Origin: Paracoccus albicereus
Lineage (GTDB): Bacteria; Pseudomonadota; Alphaproteobacteria; Rhodobacterales; Rhodobacteraceae
Direction: 5' to 3'
Assembly (NCBI RefSeq): GCF_024359525.1
Contig: NZ_JAKZEU010000005.1
Span: forward strand, 62,001-126,000
Length of the DNA stretch: 64,000 nt
Shown: positions 23,851-31,872 of the stretch, piece by piece
Numbering within the stretch: the first letter of the stretch is position 1
Layout of the letters: each line of letters opens with the position of its first letter
Translations under genes and position numbers: made by a program
The notes under the pieces: generated by a model
Database searches by the model: none
What the model was told of the DNA's origin: nothing
Seen by the model: only the letters and a program-made list of their open reading frames with translations

Positions 23851-24652
23851 CGTTAAGCATTTGCCAGGCGTCCGACATGGTGATGCCGCAACAAACAGCC
23901 GCAATAGCAACAGTGTCTGAAAGGAACCGGCCTGCATCCTCGACAACTGTGGCTTGCTGCTTCGCGATATTCTCCATGTCATAGAATCCCCGATCGACCT
24001 TTAGCTGATCGACCCCGTAAGCGAGAGGGCGTTGCGGGCTCGGACTCACCCGGAAGTTGGGATTCTTTTCTGCGTCGGCTAAGCCGGTCCGATAATTCCA
24101 ATACCGAACCCGTTCCATCACAGCTTTCCAGTGCTCATTGGGAAGACTGGACAGCTTCTGACCAACGCGAGCAATTGCGAAGATACCTTGGCGGTCCCAG
24201 GATTGCAGCGCGTTCAGCTTCCCTGCTAAATCAAGGTCACGCCAAATTGCGAGAGTGTGTGCGTCGATCGCAGGGTTATCCGACGCTGTGATCGTTTCTC
24301 GCGCGGACTGTTCCATCAGATAACGGTCCTGATAGTTTCGCGCCGATCGTAACGCCCGAGCGTAAATCGGTTTCAGATGTTTCGCGACAATTTCGCGAAC
24401 CCGCTGCGGCAGTTTCTCAGATCGTATTTCTTCAACTTGTTCCGCTAGATCATCCGCAAGGTTAGCAGTCGCAACCGAAAGCGATTGCAAATCACTGATT
24501 TCCGACTGAACATTCGCCGTGGCATACGATCCGGCATTTCCGTGCGGTGATCGAAAGTTCACGACTGCTCCGTTTTTATTAATGACCTGAGCAGAATAAG
24601 ACGGTCCATGATCATAAGCTTTTGGTAAATGTATATTAAGCGACGCGTTCAT
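23843..24652 (-). CDS. satellite protein of unknown function, 269 aa
   Basis: First gene of the five-gene satellite operon, behind AGGAAGCGAAAG just before ATG 24652. It is soluble and largely helical; residues about 60-110 (LADDLAEQVEEIRSEKLPQR) look coiled-coil. The C-terminal region contains AIAAVCCGITMSDA, a short hydrophobic stretch too weak for a confident membrane helix. No enzyme motif is visible. As leader of an operon with terminase-like small proteins it could be a helper-interference or packaging factor, which is speculation. Confidence 0.6.
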   Translation of the reverse strand: MNASLNIHLPKAYDHGPSYSAQVINKNGAVVNFRSPHGNAGSYATANVQSEISDLQSLSVATANLADDLAEQVEEIRSEKLPQRVREIVAKHLKPIYARALRSARNYQDRYLMEQSARETITASDNPAIDAHTLAIWRDLDLAGKLNALQSWDRQGIFAIARVGQKLSSLPNEHWKAVMERVRYWNYRTGLADAEKNPNFRVSPSPQRPLAYGVDQLKVDRGFYDMENIAKQQATVVEDAGRFLSDTVAIAAVCCGITMSDAWQMLNDA

Positions 24653-25295
24653 CTTTCGCTTCCTATGTTTGAGCTACTTTTCAATGAGATAGGATCAAGA
24701 CTCGCCTTATGGCAACGAAATCTCTGTTAACGGCATAACTTTGCTAATCCGGTATTTGATGCTATCGGTGACTATTCGAGCCTTCGCGCGTCGATTAGGG
24801 AAAATACCATGTCACCCACGGGCAACAATCTTAGCCAAAGCGGCGGGCAAGATGGTGGGCTGCAAAAAATTGTTCCTAGTTTGCACGGCGAATCAATGTT
24901 GTGCAGCAGATGGCCCGTCCGCTTGAATTTTCAGTGATGCCCATGGACGTGAGACAGGCTCGATCAAGACACGTCTCGGTGGCATTGTGGTTGTCTCGCC
25001 TCTAGCTTGGCTGAGTCAGGCGCGGTGGTGTCCTAAGGGCCGCTTTGATAGGCGCGACGAAAGTCGGGCACAGCGCTGCGTGTCTATCTTAAATCGGCCC
25101 CTATGTCTGGGCGATCGGATGGGGCGGGATTGTCGCCGTTCTCGCAGTTAGGGACATTCGGGAGGCGCCTGTGTGATGCGCTGAAGGGCGGCTGCGAGGG
25201 TGTCGGACCTGGGGCCTACAGTGTGAGGCAGCGCCATACCCTGCGCTGATCACTCGTATCCGCTCAGATTTCGAATTCTTCGGCCACCTAGGGCG

Positions 25296-25409
25296 GGAAC
25301 CCAAAGAACCCATAGAACCCAATTTCCGTAGCTTCCCTTCCGTGAAGCTTTTTGGTTTGTTTATCTCGGGGCACCATGGAGGTTGAGTTCTACGGGTTCT
25401 GCGGGTTCT
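25296..25409. repeat. inverted triplets of 9-bp iterons, candidate replication origin
   Basis: GGAACCC at 25296, AGAACCC at 25305 and 25314: exact 9-bp period. After 64 bp the complement appears as GAGTTCT at 25385, GGGTTCT at 25394 and 25403, again with a 9-bp period. The region between includes an AT-rich stretch (AGCTTTTTGGTTTGTTTATC). The array lies just past the primase-helicase gene. Iterons on either side of an AT-rich spacer are the layout of P4- and plasmid-type origins. Confidence 0.75.
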
Positions 25410-25419
25410 CGCAGGCCCG

Positions 25420-25440
25420 AAAAAGGGGGCCGTAGCCCCC
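25420..25440 (-). terminator. intrinsic terminator of the primase-helicase gene
   Basis: GGGGGC (25425-25430), loop CGTA, GCCCCC (25435-25440). On the minus strand it is followed by five T residues. It lies 26 bp past the stop at 25467. Confidence 0.75.
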
Positions 25441-25466
25441 GAAATCACGGCCATGTGGTTGGATTG

Positions 25467-27767
25467 TCAAGAATTACCAAAACTTTGGCGACCTCGCCGA
25501 ATAATCGCCGCAATTTCGTGCACTGGCCAGCCTTGCACAAAGTCAGGCGGAAAGCCGTTCGGATTTACGATCAGTAGCTTTTCGGCTTTTCTGTCGATCG
25601 TCACTTTCTTGCCTGCCATCATGCCCGCCGCCTTGATTAAATCGGATGCGCCCCGCGAATGTGACGGCCAGTCGTCATCGCCCACGAACGCGCGCAGATC
25701 AGCGGTCGTCGCCAGCCCCTCGCCCCATGTGGCCGCGAACTGCCGCGCCGCCCGCAGTGCCTCGCTTTCCATCGCCGCAATCGCCCTGCGCTTTGCTTCA
25801 TTCATCGGTGCATGAGCGCCAGGATTGAAGCCGGTGAGATCGAAAGATGCCAGATATTGCTGCACCGATGCAACGAATGCTTGTTCGATCGCACCGCCCT
25901 CAAGGTATTGGTGCAGCCAACTATACCATTCCGGCGAATTTGCTTTGGTTGGGTTGGCAATTACGATCACGCGCCGGTCGTGATTGTCGAACGGTAGCGC
26001 ATCTTCGTGCTGTGAAAAAAATAGCCAGCGCATGCAATTTTTCTCGACCGATTGAATACCAAACTTCGGATTGATATGCCGATTGGACTCATTCACGCGG
26101 CTTTTGAACGCCTGTGCCTCTTTTGAGTGCGGATTTCTTGCACCTTCGCGAACCTCATCGACTGTCGCAATCAGCTTGCGCGAAAGCCTGCCATTAAAGC
26201 CATCGGTGATCGCCATATCTGGCGCTACGCCGATCGCGGCGTAACCTTTAAACACGCGGGCAAGCATTTCGGCCAGCGTTCCCCGTCCGGTGCCATGCGC
26301 GGGTGTAAAGAACAGGTAGCAAGTATGCGGTAACTCAAATGGCCGCTGTATAATATGTGCCAACCATTGATAAAATCTATTTCGTTCGGCTTCCATCGGA
26401 ACAAGGAATTCTACCAAACTAACGAAAGGATTGATCCATTCTTTCCAATTTTTAGGGGCGGCTCCAAGCAACAATGGTCGATATGTATTGAAGGCTATCC
26501 CATGCTCTTCAAGGGGCTTGCAAAATTGATCTTCGCCCGGCTGCCAGGTTAATTGATCTACAGTTAGCTTTTCAGATTGCCGCCATGTTTCAAAGGTCGA
26601 AACTGTTTTCAGAACAGGCAATCCCGTTTCTTTGTCAATCTTTCCGGTCTCGATTTCGTGTTTCGATGCCGAATAATCCGTGCGAGCGCTCTCCATCTTT
26701 TGCGCCGTTCGTCGAGTCCGATCAGCAACCCCGTTGCCATGGCGAATGAACACTAGCTTTTCGCTCATCTCGTCGAGCGTCATCTTCGGCGTGATCAGTT
26801 CCAGCCGTTCACCTTCACCGATTGCGCCCGCCTCTTTCATTCGCTGCTCACGACTCTTGAGATAACTTCCCCTTGCGGCCTTCTCCGATGCGGCCTTGTC
26901 GAGTGCGCGCAGGGCCGTTCTTTCTTTCTCCGGTCGATACAAGGAGGAACGCTTGAACAACCGCCACATGCGCGCATGGTCGCAACCGGTCCACCACGCA
27001 AGATGGTTCATCAACGCCATGTCTGCGGAACTGTGGTCGAACGGCTTTCCCTTCCCGCTGGCGTCGGGATGGAACTTGCTCAATTCAACCGTGTCACCTT
27101 CCCACAATGCGCGGAAGGGCGCAGCTGTCTTGAAGATCGTCGCCGCACCGCCTCGGCTGTTCAGCATCCGGCGCAGCAAGGTGTCGTCATCCGATGGGCC
27201 GTCGTAGCCGTCTATTGCCCGGTCACGCCATTCCAGCGGGTCCGCGCCGCCTCTTGACCGCAGCGGCACGAAGCACTGCAGCATTGTATCAGCGGGCTGC
27301 GGCTCACCCTGCCAGCCGTGCGGGCCGAAGGCGACGAACCGGCCCGATCCGTAACACTCATTCATGCCGCCGTCCGGCCTGCGCCACTTGTTCACATGCC
27401 GGGAAAGCGCCGCTTTATCCCGCGTCGTGACGATCACATGAAATCCGTTGCCTGATTGTGAAATTTCCCAAGCCGATCCCTCGAACAGTTTCCACAACGA
27501 TGTGCCATCGATCCAATTTCCGGTATCATCTATGCAATCGTCAAAATCTAAAAAACAGAACGGATCATCTTCGGCGAACACAAAACCGATTCCAGTATAG
27601 CCGCCCTGTTCCATGCGCTGTTGAGCGTCGGATAGATAACCCCATGTGGTCGGATCAGTCGAACTGGCCCGGATGCCTGTTTTTGGATCGTAAGGAACTT
27701 TGGTAGCTTTCGGGTTTCCGTTACGGTACTCCAATCTCCAAACGACGAATTGACGGTATGGCTGCAT
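25467..27767 (-). CDS. satellite primase-helicase (PrimPol-like domain plus DUF5906/SF3-like helicase)
   Basis: About 766 residues from ATG 27767, where family-like sequence begins (YRQFVVWRLEYRNGNPKATK). The N-terminal primase-polymerase part has FLDFDDCIDD and SGNGFHVIVTT, matching the DxD and sxH motifs of archaeo-eukaryotic primases. The C-terminal helicase has an altered Walker A (AHGTGRGTLAEML, Arg where Lys is expected), a Walker B-like LIATVDEVREG and a sensor-like MRWLFFSQHEDALPF. It would start replication at the nearby iterons. The frame is open to 27977, so a longer N-terminus of 70 residues is possible. Confidence 0.82.
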   Translation of the reverse strand: MQPYRQFVVWRLEYRNGNPKATKVPYDPKTGIRASSTDPTTWGYLSDAQQRMEQGGYTGIGFVFAEDDPFCFLDFDDCIDDTGNWIDGTSLWKLFEGSAWEISQSGNGFHVIVTTRDKAALSRHVNKWRRPDGGMNECYGSGRFVAFGPHGWQGEPQPADTMLQCFVPLRSRGGADPLEWRDRAIDGYDGPSDDDTLLRRMLNSRGGAATIFKTAAPFRALWEGDTVELSKFHPDASGKGKPFDHSSADMALMNHLAWWTGCDHARMWRLFKRSSLYRPEKERTALRALDKAASEKAARGSYLKSREQRMKEAGAIGEGERLELITPKMTLDEMSEKLVFIRHGNGVADRTRRTAQKMESARTDYSASKHEIETGKIDKETGLPVLKTVSTFETWRQSEKLTVDQLTWQPGEDQFCKPLEEHGIAFNTYRPLLLGAAPKNWKEWINPFVSLVEFLVPMEAERNRFYQWLAHIIQRPFELPHTCYLFFTPAHGTGRGTLAEMLARVFKGYAAIGVAPDMAITDGFNGRLSRKLIATVDEVREGARNPHSKEAQAFKSRVNESNRHINPKFGIQSVEKNCMRWLFFSQHEDALPFDNHDRRVIVIANPTKANSPEWYSWLHQYLEGGAIEQAFVASVQQYLASFDLTGFNPGAHAPMNEAKRRAIAAMESEALRAARQFAATWGEGLATTADLRAFVGDDDWPSHSRGASDLIKAAGMMAGKKVTIDRKAEKLLIVNPNGFPPDFVQGWPVHEIAAIIRRGRQSFGNS

Positions 27768-28114
27768 GGTAAGCGGGACGCTTTGGGTCAATCCATTTTG
27801 GAAGACGCGTGGATAGGCAACTAACCCACTCAAGTTCAAAACGAATTTATTCCGTGACAATTTTGGGATTCCTCTTGCCAATTGATTTTGCCCGCTAAGG
27901 CGCGCATGCCGGGGCTTTCCCTCGGCTTTCCGAACCACTCGGCTCAACAGGCTTCCCCTAGCGTCCACCAAATCCATGGCGGCAGATTAGATGACTGACG
28001 AGAAAAGGTGCGCCACGTCAATGAAAATATCTTTAGATATCGACGTTCGATTGCTTTTGTAATTATATTCAACTCACATTTGTTGCCGATTGAGCCGTGC
28101 GCGGAACGCTACGT
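27768..28114. other. intergenic region upstream of the primase-helicase
   Basis: About 350 AT-rich bases. The primase frame runs on to 27977, but without a ribosome-binding site at either candidate start. No other gene was found. It probably contains the promoter and leader of the primase gene. Confidence 0.4.
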
Positions 28115-28303
28115 TCACCTCAGGGTGTCTGCCGCAGAGGAAAGGGAAGGCCCTATTGTTTTCATCAGGGTAAGGCCTTCTTCTTTCAGTTGATGGGCCG
28201 TTAGGCGGGCACAGTGATACTCTGGCGATTCTCCAAAGCGCTTCAAACCTGTAGTGCCGACCGTTGGTCCGCCAGCTTCAGCGGCTGACAAGCGTTCTGC
28301 CAC
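28115..28303 (-). CDS. possible small protein after alpA, 62 aa
   Basis: GTG start at 28303, 4 bp after the AlpA stop, coding for 62 residues with protein-like composition (GTTGLKRFGESPEYHCARLT). No family is recognised and there is no strong ribosome-binding site beyond TGAGG. The close spacing to alpA is the main support. Confidence 0.4.
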   Translation of the reverse strand: MAERLSAAEAGGPTVGTTGLKRFGESPEYHCARLTAHQLKEEGLTLMKTIGPSLSSAADTLR

Positions 28304-28307
28304 AACC

Positions 28308-28511
28308 TCATTGCGCCGCCTCGCACTCGGCTTCCCAAGTTTGCAGATCAGAAAGCTTCCACCGTGTGCAGCCCGGCGAAAGGCTGATGGGCTTGGGAAA
28401 TGTGCCTTTGCGGGACCACTTCCACACGGCTTCGCGGCTCTTGAGGCTGTATCGTGCGGCGACCTGCTTATCCGACAGGTATTCGGCCTTTGTAATGTGC
28501 TGCTGTGTCAT
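28308..28511 (-). CDS. alpA: AlpA-family transcriptional regulator
   Basis: 67 residues, typical AlpA length. YLSDKQVAARYSLKSREAVW is the helix-turn-helix, followed by KWSRKGTFPKPISLSPGCTRW and a final helix (KLSDLQTWEAE); this FPKPI...W..S.L..W pattern is the family signature. ATG 28511 has CGAGGA seven bases upstream. In P4-like elements AlpA controls integrase or excision and primase expression; here it lies between the integrase and the primase genes, as in P4 and Gram-negative PICIs. Confidence 0.88.
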   Translation of the reverse strand: MTQQHITKAEYLSDKQVAARYSLKSREAVWKWSRKGTFPKPISLSPGCTRWKLSDLQTWEAECEAAQ

Positions 28512-28599
28512 CGGGCATCCTCGATCCGTAAGGTATGCCCACCATTGATTACAATTATTCACGTAAGGCAAAAGAAATACATGGAAGCTAATTAGCGCC

Positions 28600-28995
28600 T
28601 TAGTCCTTCCAGCCAGTGTCCAGCGCCCATCGCATTGTAGGCCCTATAGTTTGCTTTCCAGACGCAACGGCTTTTCGTATAGCATCCGTCGATCGTGATC
28701 GACTGTCGCGGCTGGCAAGTGTAGCGTAAGCAGTATCATTTGACGGGCATTCGCCAGAAGCGCGCAAAGCGACGAATTCTAGATATAACAGTTGATTGCG
28801 ACGGACCGTCGAAGCATCTGATTTAGTGCCGCGTTTGGCCCTAATACTTCCTGTCAGCTTCGCGGCGATCATCGATCGAGCGACGGTGCCAAGCGGTACA
28901 TCCTGTTCAATCAATCGCGCTAAGAGATTCCAGTCATTATTTTTTGCAGCGTTGATAGCGCCAACTTCTCGAGCGATATTAGAAATATTAGCCAT
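28600..28995 (-). CDS. satellite protein of unknown function, 131 aa
   Basis: 131 residues, basic, mostly helical, with a Ser/Arg-rich patch (ASRDSRSRSTDAIRK). It starts 6 bp after the DUF2971 gene ends and lies 88 bp before alpA. No known motif. The tight spacing suggests co-transcription with the DUF2971 gene. Confidence 0.52.
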   Translation of the reverse strand: MANISNIAREVGAINAAKNNDWNLLARLIEQDVPLGTVARSMIAAKLTGSIRAKRGTKSDASTVRRNQLLYLEFVALRASGECPSNDTAYATLASRDSRSRSTDAIRKAVASGKQTIGPTMRWALDTGWKD

Positions 28996-29001
28996 TGTAT
29001 T

Positions 29002-29952
29002 TCAACGACTTCGAAGTGGAATATCTGAGACGATTACTCTTTTCCACGTGTCTTTAACGCCGTGCTTCTCTAGCGCTTCGCAGAAGGCTTTATAGGATAC
29101 ATAAGGATACTCGGTGGGTCCAATTATGATCCGATCAACGAGCTCCACAACATCTGTACCAATCAAGCCTTTCGAGGTATCGCTAACCAGAGGGATTGCA
29201 AAGATTTTCTGTGGGACACCGTCAATCACAACAACACGTCCTGTAATTGCAGATGATTCCGCTTCATTCGGCCGATAGAAAATTCGCCATTCAAGTTCCT
29301 CTTGAAATCCTGGGTGCTTACTGGAAAGCGCTACAGTGAAAAGGTAGTGAAAAATGTGAATAGATAATAAATCAGCGTTAACAGCGTAATATTTCTCGTG
29401 CTCTTGGATGCGATTGCACACACCCCTCAAATCCTCTAGAAAAATTGAGCGTGACTGATATCGAACGGGGACGGAGAACGCCTGTAGAGCGGTTGTATCA
29501 GAAACGAGTGGTGTGTTTCGAACAACCAATCCCGTATTACCATACGCCCTCCACATGGAAAGGCGTCCGCTATTGTCTTCCTCGTCTCTGTGTTCTGATA
29601 CGCAAGCGATGTAGGTCTCGTGCTGCCAATCAGTAACGTGCTCTTTCAAGCTATTAATAAGTTGATGTGTTGCGCTCGGAGAGATCTCATTGATTGCGTC
29701 GCGAAAAAACTCGCAATCATCGTGTTCGAGAGCGTAGTAAACAAGTTCTACGCCATAATGAATTTCCGAGAAATCATTCATTACTGTAGTATTTCGAAGC
29801 CAGATCTCTTGATTATCTATTATCCTTAGCGCTGTCTCGGCAGATGTGTAATAAACAAAGCGTTTATTGTTTTTTTCAACGTCGTTATATTTCTTGATTA
29901 TTTCAGGACTGAACACGTTCAAGTAGATTAATTGATCATCGCTAAAAATCAT
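29002..29952 (-). CDS. DUF2971 domain protein, candidate defence cargo
   Basis: 316 residues from ATG 29952, which has GGGGAATAAG just upstream. DUF2971 hallmarks are visible: FVYYTSAETALRIIDNQEIW with a MNDFSEIHYG stretch (about 45-65), then IACVSEHRDEEDNSGRLSMW and RAYG (about 130-155), and EWRIFYRP near 245. Proteins of this group are common in phage-defence and accessory regions; their biochemical activity is unsettled. It lies 11 bp downstream of the integrase gene, a usual cargo position in satellites. Clear family, unknown role. Confidence 0.8.
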   Translation of the reverse strand: MIFSDDQLIYLNVFSPEIIKKYNDVEKNNKRFVYYTSAETALRIIDNQEIWLRNTTVMNDFSEIHYGVELVYYALEHDDCEFFRDAINEISPSATHQLINSLKEHVTDWQHETYIACVSEHRDEEDNSGRLSMWRAYGNTGLVVRNTPLVSDTTALQAFSVPVRYQSRSIFLEDLRGVCNRIQEHEKYYAVNADLLSIHIFHYLFTVALSSKHPGFQEELEWRIFYRPNEAESSAITGRVVVIDGVPQKIFAIPLVSDTSKGLIGTDVVELVDRIIIGPTEYPYVSYKAFCEALEKHGVKDTWKRVIVSDIPLRSR

Positions 29953-29963
29953 CTTATTCCCCG

Positions 29964-31358
29964 TTAAGTTATTCGGCGAAATGACAGAAAATCGGCCCAT
30001 GCGTTCATTAATTCGCGCCGCCTTGCCAGTGCATCACCCCGCGCATACGACCGCTCGACTTCATCGCCGGAAACGTGCGCAAGCGCCGCTTCGGCCAACT
30101 CGCGGGGGAAGCTGGTTTCGTCTTGTACCCATGTGCGGAACGTCGCGCGCAGGCCGTGTGGTGTTGCGATACGGCCGTTATCCTTATCGATCCAGCCAAC
30201 GCCGTCTAGCGTCACCTGAACCGCATGGCGGTCCTTCATCGTTTTCGATAGGGCCATGTCGCCCAATGCGCCGCCGCGAGGTGCGACAAAAACCAGGTCA
30301 GTGCCGTGATGACGGGGAACAGTGCGCAGGACGGCTAAAGCTGCATCTGAAAGTGGCACCCTATGCGGTTCGCCCATTTTCATCCGCTCGCCGGGTACTG
30401 TCCAAATCGGCGCGTCACCGTCTAATCCCTCGAATTCCCCCCAACGCGCCCCGCGAACCTCTTGCGATCGGCATGCGGTCAGTGCAGCGAATTCCAGCGC
30501 CCGCGCGCTGATGCTGGGCCGATTATGCACATCGGTAAACCACGCCTGCGCGTCCTTCACTTGCAGGGCAGGATGATGGGCCTTTTGGCGCACTAGCGCC
30601 TTTTGCTTGTGACCGCGCCGCGTGGCGAACGCGCCGTGGTGTTTCAGATCGGACCATTGCGCCGGATTGGCCCGGTCCCGTTCCTCTTTGCCGTCTGCCC
30701 ATCGGATGACAGCCTCGATCCGTGCCCGTACCCGGCGTGCTGTTTCGGGGATATCATTCCAGATCGGTTCCAGAACGCGTGCGATATCGTGTTTGGTGAT
30801 TTCGGCAACCGGAATGTCGGCCAGACCATCCGCGCCAATACCCTTGCGATTTGTGCGGTTGCGCGGTGCCCTTCGTCTCGGATCGCTTTCCCCGACCGCA
30901 TAAACCATCAGGGTCGATTCCCATTGCGCCTGATGCTTCGCGTTTGAAAGCCCGTCCAGTTGGCCCGCATCCTTGCTGCAGAATGCCCGGACGGCTTCAC
31001 GGAAGGTGATCAGCTTCGGCGCTGTCGCAGCGGCTTTCTCGGCCCTCACAGCCTCTCTTAACGCCTCACGTTCCGCCATCGGATCGCGGCCAGCCATTAC
31101 TGCGCGCTTCAATTCGTTTCGCTGCGTCATTGCTAATTCTTGCGCATCGGCAAGTCCGATTTCAGGATAAGCGCCTAAGCCGAATTCGCGCCTTTTACCG
31201 GTCACAACCACACGCAGAATCCATGATTTTGACCCACTGGCTGTGATTTGGAGATACAGCCCCTTGGCGTCCCCGCCGACCGCGATTAGCCGATGACCCT
31301 TGCTGCCGTCATGCTCTGCACGCTTCACCGCAAGCGCGTTCAACTTAGCTTTTGTCAT
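29964..31358 (-). CDS. int: P4-type tyrosine integrase
   Basis: 464 residues. The N-terminal DUF4102 arm-binding domain (GLYLQITASGSKSWILRVV, then REFGLGAYPEIGLADAQELA) is typical of P4/CTnDOT-like integrases. Catalytic residues: Arg in ACRSQEVRGARWGE (about 297-302), HGLRATFR (His401, Arg404), His428 in LAHVSG and Tyr438 in ERSYARGD. It recombines the element's att site with the 3' end of tRNA-Ser, 147 bp upstream. Length and motifs are complete, so the enzyme is probably active. Confidence 0.93.
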   Translation of the reverse strand: MTKAKLNALAVKRAEHDGSKGHRLIAVGGDAKGLYLQITASGSKSWILRVVVTGKRREFGLGAYPEIGLADAQELAMTQRNELKRAVMAGRDPMAEREALREAVRAEKAAATAPKLITFREAVRAFCSKDAGQLDGLSNAKHQAQWESTLMVYAVGESDPRRRAPRNRTNRKGIGADGLADIPVAEITKHDIARVLEPIWNDIPETARRVRARIEAVIRWADGKEERDRANPAQWSDLKHHGAFATRRGHKQKALVRQKAHHPALQVKDAQAWFTDVHNRPSISARALEFAALTACRSQEVRGARWGEFEGLDGDAPIWTVPGERMKMGEPHRVPLSDAALAVLRTVPRHHGTDLVFVAPRGGALGDMALSKTMKDRHAVQVTLDGVGWIDKDNGRIATPHGLRATFRTWVQDETSFPRELAEAALAHVSGDEVERSYARGDALARRRELMNAWADFLSFRRIT

Positions 31359-31505
31359 GCCTAGAATCTCCGGCCCACCAATCAGCCCGCCAGAATTCTA
31401 GCCTCTGCTCACAACGCACGGCAACGGGGGTTCACTACCTTAACAGGCAATGCGCTGAATTTTCAGAGAAACATGGACCAATCACCACAAATGGCAACAT
31501 GATGA

Positions 31506-31519
31506 TGGCGGAGTGGAAG
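31506..31519. repeat. right attachment-site repeat within tRNA-Ser
   Basis: TGGCGGAGTGGAAG, identical to 19906-19919. It is the last 14 bases of the tRNA gene on the minus strand, so integration restores the tRNA end. Confidence 0.75.
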
Positions 31520-31595
31520 GGATTCGAACCCTCGAGACGGTTTCCCGCCTGCACCCTTAGCAGGGGTGTGCCTTCGACCACTCGGCCACCACTCC
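31506..31595 (-). tRNA. tRNA-Ser(GCU)
   Basis: 90 nt including an encoded CCA. Acceptor GGAGTGG pairs with CCACTCC, discriminator G. The anticodon arm is CACCC-CTGCTAA-GGGTG, anticodon GCT, which reads AGC/AGU serine codons. A long variable arm (about GCAGGCGGGAAACCGTC) and the T-loop GGTTCGAATCC are present, as in type II tRNAs. It serves as the integration target of the satellite. Confidence 0.95.
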
Positions 31596-31872
31596 GCCGC
31601 GCGGTCTAGCAGGGTCGGGACCAGAGCAAAAGGACAAAGTTGGCGTACTGACGGTCGCTATGACCCAGGAGGGTCGGGACGCGTCGACGCGTATGGACGT
31701 TGCGCTATTGGAATAGGTTTTGTGTAGCGCGCCCGTGTTTAGATTCGCGCGCCTGTCTGTGCGACTTACGTCACCGGTTGCAGCGAAGCCATCAAAGACG
31801 CGATGATCGCGATGATGCGAAAATCCCCGAAGAGGATGAGATCGCCCCGTGATTTCCCGCGCGTCCTGATGC

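Larger units (their letters stand above)
24653..25466. other. 814-bp intergenic region: probable origin of the satellite
   Basis: No convincing gene. The left half is featureless apart from short open frames with no ribosome-binding site. The right half holds two inverted sets of three 9-bp iterons (25296-25320 and 25385-25409) and the terminator of the primase-helicase gene. The position beside a replication gene suggests the replication origin. Confidence 0.6.
19906..31519. mobile_element. P4/PICI-like integrated satellite at tRNA-Ser, about 11.6 kb
   Basis: Bounded by the 14-bp tRNA-Ser repeat. It carries a P4-type tyrosine integrase, an AlpA regulator, a primase-helicase with an adjacent iteron array, small operons of unknown proteins and a GHKL/STAS cargo operon. 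It has no capsid, tail, portal or large-terminase gene and no conjugation genes. Size, gene order and AT-richer composition fit a phage satellite of the P4/PICI kind; without a search the exact class stays open. Confidence 0.72.

Noticed and set aside
24741..24926. Short plus-strand open frames upstream of the satellite operon
   Set aside because: No ribosome-binding site, no conserved pattern, overlapping alternative frames; probably non-coding.
25296..25409. Possible CRISPR array
   Set aside because: Units are only 7-9 bp with 2-bp spacing and are inverted in two sets; this is an iteron layout, and no cas genes are near.
25101..25454. 117-residue minus-strand open frame over the iteron array
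   Set aside because: Its residues are set by the repeats and the terminator hairpin; Arg/Pro-rich noise without a start signal.
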